Made by a program: the position numbers and the translations under genes. Below are positions 44,053 to 53,428 of a stretch of 64,000 nucleotides of DNA, in pieces (within the stretch, counting starts at the first letter, position 1; each line of letters starts with the position of its first letter). The notes beneath the pieces were generated by a model. That model did no database searches. It was not told the DNA's origin and worked only from the letters and a program-made list of their open reading frames with translations. This DNA comes from Gluconacetobacter aggeris (GTDB taxonomy: Bacteria > Pseudomonadota > Alphaproteobacteria > Acetobacterales > Acetobacteraceae). Location of the stretch: NCBI RefSeq assembly GCF_014174395.1, contig NZ_JABEQD010000002.1, forward strand, positions 186,001 through 250,000, written 5' to 3'.

Positions 44053-46125
44053 ATGCCGAACGCGCCGTTGCCGGTCAGCAGGAGCTTCACCTCGGCCGAT
44101 GGCGCGCCCTTCCCGCCCGGCGCCCTCTGGCTGCCCGAGGAACAGGCGTTCAATTTCAGCCTCTTCTCGCGCAACGCCACCGCCATCACGCTGCTGCTCT
44201 ATCGCGCGGACGACCTCATCACCCCCTGCCTGCGCCTGCCCTTCCGCCTGCCGCACAACAAGACGGGCGACATGTGGCATGCCCGCGTGCCTGCCGGGCA
44301 GGCCGGCGACGCCTGCTATTACGGCTATTCCGTCGCCGGCCCGCACCGGCCGGAAGAAGGGCTGCTGTTCGACGCCGAGAAACTGCTGCTCGACCCCTAT
44401 GCGCGCGGCGTGTTCTTCCCGCCCGGCTTCGACCGCGCGGCGGCCTGCCGGCCGGGGCCGACGGCAGGCCGCGCACCGCTGGGCGTCCTGCCCGATCGCA
44501 CCGGCGTCAGCCCACCCGCCATCCGGCGCCCCCGCCGCCACGATCACGACCTCATCATCTACGAGCTTCACGTCCGCGCCTTCACCCGCCACCCCTCCTC
44601 CGGCATGGCGGAGGCGCAGCGCGGCAGCTACGCCGCGCTGACGGCGCGCATCCCCTATCTCAAGGCGCTGGGGATAACGGCGGTGGAACTGATGCCGGTC
44701 TTACAGCGCGACCCGGTCCACGGCACGTTCTGGGGCTACATGCCGCTCAATTTCTTCTCGCCCCACGCGGGCTACGCCTCGGACGGGGCGGTCGATACGG
44801 CATGGCGCGAATTCCGCACGATGGTCGCCGCCCTGCATGAAGCCGAAATCGAGGTCTTTCTCGATGTCGTCTACAACCATACCGCCGAGGACCATCCCGG
44901 CGGCCCGGTCTGGTCCTATCGCGGCATCGACAATCCCAGCTATTATTCCAGCACACCCGGCACCCCGTTCCGCCCCACCAATCGCAGCGGCTGCGGCAAC
45001 GATCTGGACGTGGCGGCACCGGTGGTGCGGCAGCTCATCCTATCCAGCGTCTGGTTCTGGATCGCGGAGATGGGCATCGACGGCCTGCGCTTCGACCTGG
45101 CCTCGATGTTCTCGGTCGACGAAAACGGCCGCGTCAATCTCGCGGAACCGCCGATCATCACCGAACTGTCCACCGCATCCCAATGGTGGCAGACACGGCT
45201 GATCGCCGAACCCTGGGTCGGCGACGGCTCGCTGATGCAACTGGGCCGGGCCTTTCCGGGCCGGAGCTGGCGGCAATGGAATGCCCATTTCCGCGACGAT
45301 ATCCGCCGCTTCCTGCGCGGTGACGATGGCTGCGTGCCGGTGCTGATGACCCGCCTCTACGGCAGCACCGACCTGTTCCCCGACGACCGCGCCCATGCCG
45401 CGCGGCCCTATCAGAGCGTCAATTACATCGCCAGCCATGACGGGCTGACGCTGCGCGACCTGTTCTCGTTCGACGATCCGGGCCAGATCGCCGCCAATTG
45501 CGGCCATCAGGGTATCGAGGGCGCGCCCGAGCAGGTCCGGTCCCTGCGCCGCCGCCAGACGCGCAACGCCTTCTGCCTGCTGATGCTGGCCAACGGCACG
45601 CCGATGTTCCAGGCCGGCGACGAATTCGGCCACAGCCGGGGCGGCGACCCCAACCCCTATGACCGCGATGACGAAACCAACTGGCTCGACTGGCGCCTGA
45701 CGGAAAACGAAAGCGCCCTGCTGCGTTTCGTACGCATGCTGATCGCCTTTCGCGCCGCCCACCCCTCGATCGCCCGCAGCGTCGGCTGGCGCGACGATGT
45801 CTCGTGGCACGGCGTCGATGGCGGCGACCCGGATCTGCGCCCGGTCTCGCGCAGCCTGGCCTTCTTCCTGCGGGGCACGGCAATGGAGGATGACGATCTC
45901 TATGTCTTCATCAACGGCTGGGACGACACGCTGCATTTCGCCCTGCCCGAGGCCGCACGGGGCGGCGCGCCATGGCGCAGCCTCATCGACACCGCCGCCG
46001 CCCCGCCCGCCGACATTCTCGCCGCCGAAACGGCACAGCCGGTCGGCGACATGGCGCGCCTGCCCGCGCAGGCCCGCTCGATCCGCGTCCTGCTGCGCGG
46101 GCGGCACGACCCGATCACGGAATAG
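44053..46125 (+). CDS. glgX: Glycogen debranching enzyme GlgX
   Basis: A 690-residue GH13 isoamylase-type enzyme that removes the alpha-1,6 branch stubs left by phosphorylase. It has an N-terminal early-set domain (NFSLFSRNATAITLLLYR), then the catalytic barrel with YELHVRAFTRHPSSG, FLDVVYNHTAE, the nucleophile Asp in GLRFDLAS (about residue 348), the acid Glu in LIAEPW (386) and the third Asp in YIASHDGLT (463). Start ATG 44053 has GAGCAGGG upstream. The glgP gene follows after 27 bases, so the pair forms a glycogen-breakdown operon. Confidence 0.93.
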   Translation: MPNAPLPVSRSFTSADGAPFPPGALWLPEEQAFNFSLFSRNATAITLLLYRADDLITPCLRLPFRLPHNKTGDMWHARVPAGQAGDACYYGYSVAGPHRPEEGLLFDAEKLLLDPYARGVFFPPGFDRAAACRPGPTAGRAPLGVLPDRTGVSPPAIRRPRRHDHDLIIYELHVRAFTRHPSSGMAEAQRGSYAALTARIPYLKALGITAVELMPVLQRDPVHGTFWGYMPLNFFSPHAGYASDGAVDTAWREFRTMVAALHEAEIEVFLDVVYNHTAEDHPGGPVWSYRGIDNPSYYSSTPGTPFRPTNRSGCGNDLDVAAPVVRQLILSSVWFWIAEMGIDGLRFDLASMFSVDENGRVNLAEPPIITELSTASQWWQTRLIAEPWVGDGSLMQLGRAFPGRSWRQWNAHFRDDIRRFLRGDDGCVPVLMTRLYGSTDLFPDDRAHAARPYQSVNYIASHDGLTLRDLFSFDDPGQIAANCGHQGIEGAPEQVRSLRRRQTRNAFCLLMLANGTPMFQAGDEFGHSRGGDPNPYDRDDETNWLDWRLTENESALLRFVRMLIAFRAAHPSIARSVGWRDDVSWHGVDGGDPDLRPVSRSLAFFLRGTAMEDDDLYVFINGWDDTLHFALPEAARGGAPWRSLIDTAAAPPADILAAETAQPVGDMARLPAQARSIRVLLRGRHDPITE

Positions 46126-46152
46126 CAGGAACCACAACTACGGAGAGGTGAC

Positions 46153-48669
46153 ATGGCGGCCGACAGTCCCACGCTGACCCCACGCGCGGCGGAACGCGCG
46201 CTGAACAGCCTCGCGCTGGATCTGCTCTGGAGCTGGAACCACGCCACCGACGCGCTCTGGCAGCAGATCAATCCGGATTGCTGGAACCACACCCGCAATC
46301 CGTGGACGACGCTGAACAACGCGTCGCGCGGGCATCTCAAGGCGCTGCTGGGCAAGCCCGCCTTCCGCCGCGCGGTCGGCGACGTCATGGCCGGCCAGGC
46401 CGAACGGCTGCGCCGCCCGACCTGGTTCGCCCAGACGCACGACACATCCGCCCTGTCCTGCGTGGCCTATTTCAGCATGGAATACATGCTCAGCGAGGCC
46501 CTGCCGATCTATTCGGGCGGGCTGGGCAACGTGGCGGGCGATCAGCTCAAGGCCGCCAGCGATCTCGGCGTGCCCGTGGTGGCGGTCGGCCTGCTGTTCG
46601 CCCAGGGCTATTTCCGGCAGGAACTGACACCGGACGGGCGGCAGCAGGCGCTTTACCCCTTCAACGACCCCTCCCTGCTGCCCGTCAGCCCGGTCCTGAC
46701 GAAAGAGGGCGATGTGCTGCGGATTCCCTTCCGTTTCGGCCAGGGGCATGTCTGGGTCCGGGCCTGGAAGGCCATCGTCGGGCGCACGACGCTCTATCTG
46801 CTCGACACCAACGACCCGGCCAATCCGCCGGCCGTGCGCTGCGTGACGACCCAGCTTTATGGCGGCAACGACGACCTGCGGCTGCGCCAGGAACTCACAC
46901 TGGGCATCGCGGGCTGGCGCCTGCTCGACATGCTCGGCTACCAGCCGGATGTCTGCCACCTCAACGAAGGCCACGCCGCCTTCGCGGCGGTGGAACGCGC
47001 GCACGGCCTGATGCAGCGGCTGCAGATCCCCTTCCGCCAGGCCCTGACCATCGCACGGGCGGGCACGCTGTTCACCACTCATACCGCCGTACCGGCCGGT
47101 TTCGACCGGTTTCCGCCCGACCTGCTCCGGACCTATCTCTCGAATTACGCCAAGAACCAGCTCGACATTCCGCTGGACACATTGCTGGCGCTCGGCCGCG
47201 CCAATCCCGAAGATCAGGGCGAGCCCTTCAACATGGCCTGGCTGGCCATCCGCGCCAGCGGCGCGGTCAACGGCGTGTCACGCCTGCACGGCGCGGTCAG
47301 CCGCCGCCTGTTCGCGCCCCTCTTCCCCCGCTGGCCCGAATCCGAGGTCCCGGTCGGCCACGTGACCAACGGCGTGCATACACCAAGCTGGGATTCGATC
47401 GAGGCCGACGCGCTCTGGACCGAAGCCGCCGGCACCGAGCGCTGGCGCGGCACGCAGGAAGGCGTGGCCGACCGCATCCGCGCACTGGACGACCGCATCC
47501 TGTGGTCTACCCGCTGCCAGGCGCGCACCGCCTTCATCGGCAAGATTTCCGCCCTGTATGCCGATCGGCAGAGCTATGCCGACGCCGCCGGGTTGTCGGG
47601 CCGGCCGGTCCCGGCCCTGAGCCCCGACGTGCTGACGCTCGGCTTCGCCCGCCGCTTCGCGACCTACAAGCGGCCGGACCTGCTGCTGCACGATCCGGAG
47701 CGCCTGGCGCGGCTGCTGTCCCACCCTGATCGGCCCATGCAACTGGTGCTGGCGGGCAAGGCCCACCCCGCCGACATCGCGGGGCAGGAGCTCATCACCC
47801 ACTGGATCGCCTTCTCGCAACGGCCCGATATCCGCGGCCGCGTCGTCTTCATGACCGATTACGACCTGGCATTGGCCGAAATCCTGGTCCAGGGGGTCGA
47901 TCTGTGGATCAACACCCCCCGCCGCCCGTGGGAGGCCAGCGGCACCAGCGGCATGAAGGTGCTGGTCAATGGCGGGCTGAACCTGTCCGAACTGGACGGC
48001 TGGTGGGCCGAGGCCTACGCGCCCGAACTCGGCTGGGCCCTGGGCGACGGGCGCGAACATGGCGAGGACCCGGCGGTGGACGCAGCCGAGGCCGATGCGA
48101 TGTACACCCTGCTCGAATCCGAAATCGCTCCGTCCTTCTACGCCCGCGATGCCCAGGGCATTCCCGCCGCATGGGTCGCGCGGATGCGCGAAAGCATGGC
48201 GCGCCTGACACCACTTTTTTCCGCCAACCGCGTGGTGCGCGATTATACCGACCATTTCTACCTGCCGGCCGCCACCCGCTACCACGCCCGCCTGGCCGAC
48301 GGCGGACAGGCGGCGTACGACATCCTGCAATGGCAGGACATGCTCGACACGTGCTGGCCCCAGATGCGCATCGAATCGGTAACGATCTCCGAACCGGACG
48401 GGCAGCGTCACGTGGCGGTCTCGCTCTTCCTCGGGCACATTCCACCCGACGCGGTCCAGGTGCAGCTCTACGCCAACCCCATCGATGGCGGCCCGCCCTT
48501 CGTCACGACCATCCCCCCCGACGGCTGCCCCGACGCGAACGGCATGACCCATTATACAGTAACGACCGGGCTGGACCGGCCGGCGACGGATTATACCGTG
48601 CGCGTCATCCCGGCCCATTGCGGCGTGGCGATCCCGCTGGAAAGCACGCATATCGCCTGGCAGCGATGA
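46153..48669 (+). CDS. glgP: Alpha-glucan (glycogen) phosphorylase
   Basis: An 838-residue GT35 phosphorylase that releases glucose 1-phosphate from glycogen. It opens with a DUF3417 N-terminal domain (LALDLLWSWNHATDALWQQ), the short type common in actinobacteria and many proteobacteria. FSMEYMLSEALPIYSGGLGNVAGDQLKAASDLGVP is the conserved active-site segment; FARRFATYKRPDLLL and the pyridoxal-phosphate region EASGTSGMKVLVNGG (Lys about residue 602) follow. The ribosome site GGAGAGGTGAC precedes ATG 46153. It works with GlgX encoded just upstream. Confidence 0.93.
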   Translation: MAADSPTLTPRAAERALNSLALDLLWSWNHATDALWQQINPDCWNHTRNPWTTLNNASRGHLKALLGKPAFRRAVGDVMAGQAERLRRPTWFAQTHDTSALSCVAYFSMEYMLSEALPIYSGGLGNVAGDQLKAASDLGVPVVAVGLLFAQGYFRQELTPDGRQQALYPFNDPSLLPVSPVLTKEGDVLRIPFRFGQGHVWVRAWKAIVGRTTLYLLDTNDPANPPAVRCVTTQLYGGNDDLRLRQELTLGIAGWRLLDMLGYQPDVCHLNEGHAAFAAVERAHGLMQRLQIPFRQALTIARAGTLFTTHTAVPAGFDRFPPDLLRTYLSNYAKNQLDIPLDTLLALGRANPEDQGEPFNMAWLAIRASGAVNGVSRLHGAVSRRLFAPLFPRWPESEVPVGHVTNGVHTPSWDSIEADALWTEAAGTERWRGTQEGVADRIRALDDRILWSTRCQARTAFIGKISALYADRQSYADAAGLSGRPVPALSPDVLTLGFARRFATYKRPDLLLHDPERLARLLSHPDRPMQLVLAGKAHPADIAGQELITHWIAFSQRPDIRGRVVFMTDYDLALAEILVQGVDLWINTPRRPWEASGTSGMKVLVNGGLNLSELDGWWAEAYAPELGWALGDGREHGEDPAVDAAEADAMYTLLESEIAPSFYARDAQGIPAAWVARMRESMARLTPLFSANRVVRDYTDHFYLPAATRYHARLADGGQAAYDILQWQDMLDTCWPQMRIESVTISEPDGQRHVAVSLFLGHIPPDAVQVQLYANPIDGGPPFVTTIPPDGCPDANGMTHYTVTTGLDRPATDYTVRVIPAHCGVAIPLESTHIAWQR

Positions 48670-49056
48670 AATGCCATCCCGAACATGAAAAGGCCCTGAA
48701 CCACCGGACAGGATGCAAAAGAATAAAAATTCCACATCCGATACAATAAAGGCGCACCAGGGTACAGGCCTCCCCCACGGGGCGCATGATCACCGGCCGG
48801 CGGCCCGGCAAGCCATCCTCACTCGCCTCTCGACCAGCGCACGCCGAGCGCATATGCTGTTGCGACTCTTTGATTATATTTGCCGCTCACGAACAATAAG
48901 CAAAGGCAGGAATCGCCCGTACGGACCTCGCCTGACGTCTCGGGACCGCACACGACGCCGCGCCGCAACACTCAGTATAAGGTCAATCGTGGGAATCAGT
49001 CAGCCTCTCCTGCCCCTCGCTGCGGCAGACGCCGCGATACGGGTAAAGACCTTCTG
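48670..49056. other. Intergenic region before the GGDEF-EAL gene
   Basis: About 390 bases after glgP. The stretch 48710-48900 is AT-richer and must contain the promoter of the signalling gene. No hairpin with a T-run, repeat or convincing small gene was seen; the open frame upstream of 49057 is a non-homologous extension. Confidence 0.5.
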
Positions 49057-51543
49057 ATGCGCGGAGGTGCATTGGCGATCCTGCTGTCAATGCTGATCTC
49101 GTCACTGGGCGTGCCGGCCCGTGCCGACCCGCTGGACCTGCACCCGTCCATCTGCCTGGACGGCGCCGCCGGCATGGTGGAGCAACTGGCCCGGTCGGCT
49201 TACAGCATCCGGGGCTGCGCAACGCCGCCCAGAACGGACGGATGGGTCTGGCTGCATCTCTCCGACCCGTCCGTGCTGAAGGACCTGCCCGCGGGCTGGG
49301 CGCTGCTGCTCGACGAGAATCGTTTCGATCGCATAACCGTCGCCGCAACGAACAGCGACGGCAGCATCCAGAACTATAGTTATGCCGACGGCGGGGTCGG
49401 CCATGACTGGGCCCCGGGCGGCCTGCTGCGATTCGCCTTCGATTCCCCCGGTGTCGAAATCTCCAGCCTGTCGATCGGCTTTCATCATCTCGACGGCGCC
49501 ATCTTCATCCGCAAGATCGAAGCCCGCACCCCTGATGAGGAAGCCGCGCGGAGCATGGCCTGGCTGATCCTGACCGGGGTGCTGATCGGGGCCCTGGTCT
49601 CCGCGATGGTCTACAACATGGCCACCTATAACGGGCGCCGCGATCGTTTCCAGATCTGGTATGCCGTGTGGACCGTGCTGACGCTGGGCTACTGCCTTTC
49701 CTGGACGAACTTCCTCGGCCTGTTCGACGACCGCCTGACCGGCCCGCTGGCGGTCAGGCTCAGCGACTGTTTCCTGGGCGCCACGGTCGCCGCCGGAACC
49801 ATGCTTCTTATGACGCTCATCGAGTTCCAGGCGCGCCACAAATACCTGCTGTGGACAGGCTATGTCCTGACCGTTCTCTCGACCCTCTCCGGCTTCGCCG
49901 CGGCGGCCGACACGCTGCTCCCGCCCGTATGGACCGATCACGTCCTGAATGCCGTGCTGATGCTGGACGTCCTGTGGATTGCCGCGACGAGCGCCTTCGC
50001 CATCCGCAGGCGAAGCCGGATCATCTGGTTCTTCCTGCTGGCCTGGATGCCCGTCATTTCGGTCTTCATGTTGCGGCTGGCCCGCAATATGGGCTTCCTG
50101 CCCCAGAGCGACGCGATCGACATGGCGACATTCGCCTGCATCGCCTTCGAAGCGATCGCGCTGTCGGTCACCGTCGCCTATCGGCTGCGCGATATCGGGC
50201 GCGCGCGCGACAGGGCGGCCCGCGCAATGGCCGTGATGCAGACCGAAGCCGAAACGCTGCGCCGCGCCGCAATGACCGACCATCTGACCCAATTGGACAA
50301 TCGCGCCGCGTTCCAGGCGGCGCTCGACCAGGCCGACCCGCTGACCACGCTGCTGCTGATCGACGTGGATCACCTGAAATCGGTCAACGATTCCTACGGT
50401 CAGGAGCAGGGCGACAATCTGCTGCGCCACATGGCCATGCGCCTCAGCCAGATCGTTCCCGACGGCACCGCCCTCGCCCGGCTGGGGGGCGACGAATTCG
50501 GCATCCTCGTGTCCCGACCGGTAGAACAGGTGCTGCTCGAACGTCTCGATGCCCTTCAGGGAGAACCCTGGTCCCAGTCCGGCCGCGCCCTGTCGCTCTG
50601 GTTCAGCGTGGGACAGGCGGAATGCAACGGCTCCCCGGTCTCCGCCATGCATCGGGCGGACCGGGCGCTGTACTGGGCCAAGCAGCGCGGCGGCGGTCGC
50701 CGGCAGTCCTACACCGCGGAATTCGACCACGCCGACAATCTGGCCGCGCGGCTGCTGGCCGACGCACCCCACGCCCTGGCGGCGGGGGAATTCACGCTCT
50801 ACTACCAGCCCCTGGTCGATCTGAAGACCGGCCGCCAACGCGGCAACGAAGCCCTGCTGCGCTGGAACCATCCGGAACTCGGCCTGCTGGCGCCGCCCGA
50901 TTTCCAGATCCTGCTGATGGACGAGACGATCGGCCCCCGGCTGCAGGACGAAGTCATCTCCATCGCCCTGGGCGCGCTGTCCGATGTCGGCGACGGGCTG
51001 GCCTATATCGCGGTCAATTTTACCGGCGTGCATCTGCGCGGGGCGGCGGCGGGGCGGCACATCCTCAATCGCCTGCAGGAAGCGGGGGTCCCGCCCCACC
51101 GGCTCTGCGTCGAAGTCACGGAAGGCATCGCCCTCGACCATGCATCCGACGAGATCGCCGAGGCCCTGCACGTCCTGCACACGGCCGGCATCCGCACCGC
51201 CTTCGACGATTTCGGCACCGGCTACGCGTCGCTGGTGCATCTGCTGCGCTTCCCCGTCGACATCATCAAGATCGACCGGTCCTTCGTCCGCCAGTTGACG
51301 ACGCCGGCCCGCAACGCGCACGAGATCGTCCGCTCGGTCATCTCGCTCGGCAAGGCCCTGCACAAGCAGGTCGTCGCCGAGGGAATCGAGACCGAGGCCC
51401 AGGCCGCCATCCTGCGGGAATTGGGCTGCGATTATGGGCAGGGCTATCTGTTCGCCCGCCCCGGCCCGCTTCTCCAGCCGCCGATCTACTGGCCCATCCG
51501 CGATGAAAGCCACGAAGCCCTGGACGACGCGCCGCGTTCATAA
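49057..51543 (+). CDS. 7TMR-DISM membrane protein with GGDEF and EAL domains (cyclic-di-GMP turnover)
   Basis: An 828-residue signalling protein. Signal peptide (ALAILLSMLISSLGVPARA), a periplasmic sensing domain to about residue 165, seven membrane helices (166-378), then a GGDEF domain with intact LGGDEFG near 476-480 and an EAL domain. The EAL residues are kept: EALLR at 598-602, VNFTGVHL, EVTEG, DDFGTG at 717-722, KIDRSFV and EGIET. Both domains may therefore be active, or GGDEF may bind GTP to tune the phosphodiesterase. Cyclic-di-GMP controls cellulose synthesis and motility in acetic acid bacteria, a link here by inference only. ATG 49057 is chosen for its signal peptide. Confidence 0.92.
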   Translation: MRGGALAILLSMLISSLGVPARADPLDLHPSICLDGAAGMVEQLARSAYSIRGCATPPRTDGWVWLHLSDPSVLKDLPAGWALLLDENRFDRITVAATNSDGSIQNYSYADGGVGHDWAPGGLLRFAFDSPGVEISSLSIGFHHLDGAIFIRKIEARTPDEEAARSMAWLILTGVLIGALVSAMVYNMATYNGRRDRFQIWYAVWTVLTLGYCLSWTNFLGLFDDRLTGPLAVRLSDCFLGATVAAGTMLLMTLIEFQARHKYLLWTGYVLTVLSTLSGFAAAADTLLPPVWTDHVLNAVLMLDVLWIAATSAFAIRRRSRIIWFFLLAWMPVISVFMLRLARNMGFLPQSDAIDMATFACIAFEAIALSVTVAYRLRDIGRARDRAARAMAVMQTEAETLRRAAMTDHLTQLDNRAAFQAALDQADPLTTLLLIDVDHLKSVNDSYGQEQGDNLLRHMAMRLSQIVPDGTALARLGGDEFGILVSRPVEQVLLERLDALQGEPWSQSGRALSLWFSVGQAECNGSPVSAMHRADRALYWAKQRGGGRRQSYTAEFDHADNLAARLLADAPHALAAGEFTLYYQPLVDLKTGRQRGNEALLRWNHPELGLLAPPDFQILLMDETIGPRLQDEVISIALGALSDVGDGLAYIAVNFTGVHLRGAAAGRHILNRLQEAGVPPHRLCVEVTEGIALDHASDEIAEALHVLHTAGIRTAFDDFGTGYASLVHLLRFPVDIIKIDRSFVRQLTTPARNAHEIVRSVISLGKALHKQVVAEGIETEAQAAILRELGCDYGQGYLFARPGPLLQPPIYWPIRDESHEALDDAPRS

Positions 51544-51632
51544 CGCCCGGCCGGCCCCTCTCTCAATCCAGCAGAACCCGCCCCGCATGTCCTGCCCGAT
51601 TCTGCATTGACCTCAACCAAGCTTGAGATTTT

Positions 51633-53177
51633 ATGACCGACACCGGCACGCCCAGGCAAGCCCCGCGCCAGGACACTCCCCGCGGCACCCGGAAGGCACC
51701 ATTCATGCGTTCTGACACCCCGTCGCGATCATCCCCCGCCCATGCCGCCGAGGCACGGCCGGCCCACACCGCGACCGGCTGGGCGGCCCTTTTTTCCGGC
51801 GGCAACGCGGCGCGCTCCATCACCCTCTCGGCCGGCGTCGTGCTGCACGCCATCAATCTCTACATGGCCATGACCGTGCTGCCCTCAGCGGTGCGCGATA
51901 TCGGCGGCATGCGCTATTACACGTGGAACACCTCGCTGTTCGTCGCCGCCTCGATCGTCGGCTCGTCGCTGTCGGCGCGCGCACTTGGTCGTTTCGGCCC
52001 CCGCACCGCCTACGCAATCGCGGTCGCCATCTTCGCTACCGGCGCCGTGCTGTGCGCCACCGCTCCCGCCATGCCGGCGATGCTGGCCGGGCGCGTGATG
52101 CAGGGGGTCGGCTCCGGCCTGCTGGTTTCGATGGCCTATGCCGTCATCCGGCTGGTCTTCCCGCCCGGCCTGTGGCCACGGGCGATGAGCATGCTGTCCT
52201 CGATGTGGGGCGTCGCGACGCTGATCGGGCCGGCCATCGGCGGCCTGTTCGCGGGGCTGGGCGTCTGGCGCGCCGCCTTCTGGACGCTGGCGGCGCTGTC
52301 GATCCCGTTCGCTGTGCTCGCCACCTGCGTGCTGCCGCGCACCACCGGCGCCGAAGCCGGCAGCTTCCCCGGCATCGCCTGGCGGCAGATCGCGCTGATG
52401 GTCGGCTCGGTGCTGTGCCTGGCGGTGGCCGGCGCCAGCCCGCATGGATGGGAAAACCTGGCCGGATGCCTGATCGTGCTGGGCCTGTTCGCCTGCCTCG
52501 CCCATCTCGAACGGCAGGGCGGCACGCGCCTGCTGCCCGCCCGCGCGCTGGTCTGGGGCTCCAGCCTGGCCCCCTTATACGCCCTGATGGGCTGCCTGGC
52601 CCTGACCGTGGAAGTGATCGAGATCTTCGCGCCGCTCTTCCTGCAGGATCTGCACCGCCAGTCCCCGCTCACCGCCGGCTATCTGTCGGTACTGATGGCC
52701 GCCGGCTGGTCCACCGGCTCGATCCTCAATGCCGGCGCCCCACCAGCCCGCGTCGCACGCGCCCTGGTCGCCGCCCCCGCGCTGGGGCTGGCCGGCATTC
52801 TCTTCCTGGCCTTCTATCTGTCCGTGCCCACCGATGGCACGTGGCAGGCGATGGCGCCCGTCTGCGTCACGTTCCTGATGGTGGGCCTGGGCGTCGGCAC
52901 GGCGTGGCCGCATCTGCTGACGCGCGTATTGCTCACCGCCCAGCCCGCCGACCGCGACCTGGCTTCGGCCTCCCTGACCACAGTGCAGCTCTACACCACG
53001 GCACTGGCCGGCGCCTGGGCCGGCATGATCGCCAACATTGCCGGCCTGGCAGACCCTGGCGGCATGGTGGGGGCCGAAAGGGCAGCATTCTGGGTGTTCG
53101 CGCTGTTCGCGATCATGCCGGCCATGGGTATTCTGACAGGATGTTCTTTTTTGAAAAAAAGAACCAAAAAACTCTGA
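51633..53177 (+). CDS. MFS drug-efflux transporter (DHA2/EmrB-like)
   Basis: A 514-residue multidrug transporter with about fourteen hydrophobic segments. The motif-A loop GRFGPRTAYAIAV and the motif-C region GRVMQGVGSGLLVSMAYAVI...GPAIGGLFAG are visible. The 45-residue N-terminal extension is Pro/Ser/Thr-rich; ATG 51705 is an alternative start. The C-terminus CSFLKKRTKKL is encoded by an oligo-T/oligo-A palindrome (53144-53163), so the protein ends in repeat sequence. It is a single gene; no adaptor adjoins it. Substrate unknown. Confidence 0.88.
   Translation: MTDTGTPRQAPRQDTPRGTRKAPFMRSDTPSRSSPAHAAEARPAHTATGWAALFSGGNAARSITLSAGVVLHAINLYMAMTVLPSAVRDIGGMRYYTWNTSLFVAASIVGSSLSARALGRFGPRTAYAIAVAIFATGAVLCATAPAMPAMLAGRVMQGVGSGLLVSMAYAVIRLVFPPGLWPRAMSMLSSMWGVATLIGPAIGGLFAGLGVWRAAFWTLAALSIPFAVLATCVLPRTTGAEAGSFPGIAWRQIALMVGSVLCLAVAGASPHGWENLAGCLIVLGLFACLAHLERQGGTRLLPARALVWGSSLAPLYALMGCLALTVEVIEIFAPLFLQDLHRQSPLTAGYLSVLMAAGWSTGSILNAGAPPARVARALVAAPALGLAGILFLAFYLSVPTDGTWQAMAPVCVTFLMVGLGVGTAWPHLLTRVLLTAQPADRDLASASLTTVQLYTTALAGAWAGMIANIAGLADPGGMVGAERAAFWVFALFAIMPAMGILTGCSFLKKRTKKL
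53144..53163. repeat. Oligo-T/oligo-A palindrome, copy 3, at the 3' end of the MFS gene
   Basis: TTCTTTTTTGAAAAAAAGAA followed by CCAAAAAACTC. The copy lies within the last codons of the transporter gene and resembles those at 20925 and 21017. The pairing stem plus T-run could terminate transcription in both directions. Confidence 0.65.
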
Positions 53178-53227
53178 TTCGTTCAGGAGTTTTTTTGCTG
53201 GGGACACACAATGTCCCAAAACAGGGA

Positions 53228-53262
53228 AAGGCGCTCCATCTCACGATGGAGCGCCCCTTTTC
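53228..53262 (+). terminator. Intrinsic terminator after the MFS gene
   Basis: Perfect 11-bp arms GGCGCTCCATC / GATGGAGCGCC (53230-53240 and 53245-53255), loop TCAC, followed by CCTTTT. A shorter hairpin GGGACA / TGTCCC lies just before it at 53201-53217. It sits right beside the structured repeat that starts at 53263. Confidence 0.85.
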
Positions 53263-53428
53263 AGAGCCTGACCGGAAATGTGGGCTGGTGAGCGAGAGCG
53301 GCCCGGAACGGGCCGCGCCCGTCGTGTGTTTCCGAACACCGGAGCGGAGCGGCCTTATCGGCCGTGAGCACCGGAGCACAGGAAACGCGCGCCGGATCGC
53401 CACCAGCGCGCATTTACGGTCGGGCTCT
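53263..53428 (+). repeat. Structured dispersed element, copy B
   Basis: About 166 bp bounded by 20-base complementary arms (53263-53282 with 53409-53428); the only imperfections are one G.A and two U.G pairs when read on the plus strand. The last base is the A of the rhlE stop codon TGA (minus strand). The internal hairpin CGGCCCG-GAA-CGGGCCG (53299-53315) replaces GTGCCGC-GAA-GCGGCAC of copies A and F while keeping the pairing. Confidence 0.87.

Noticed and set aside
49102-51513. 803-codon open frame antisense to the GGDEF-EAL gene
   Set aside because: Same antisense composition; the plus-strand protein has complete catalytic motifs.
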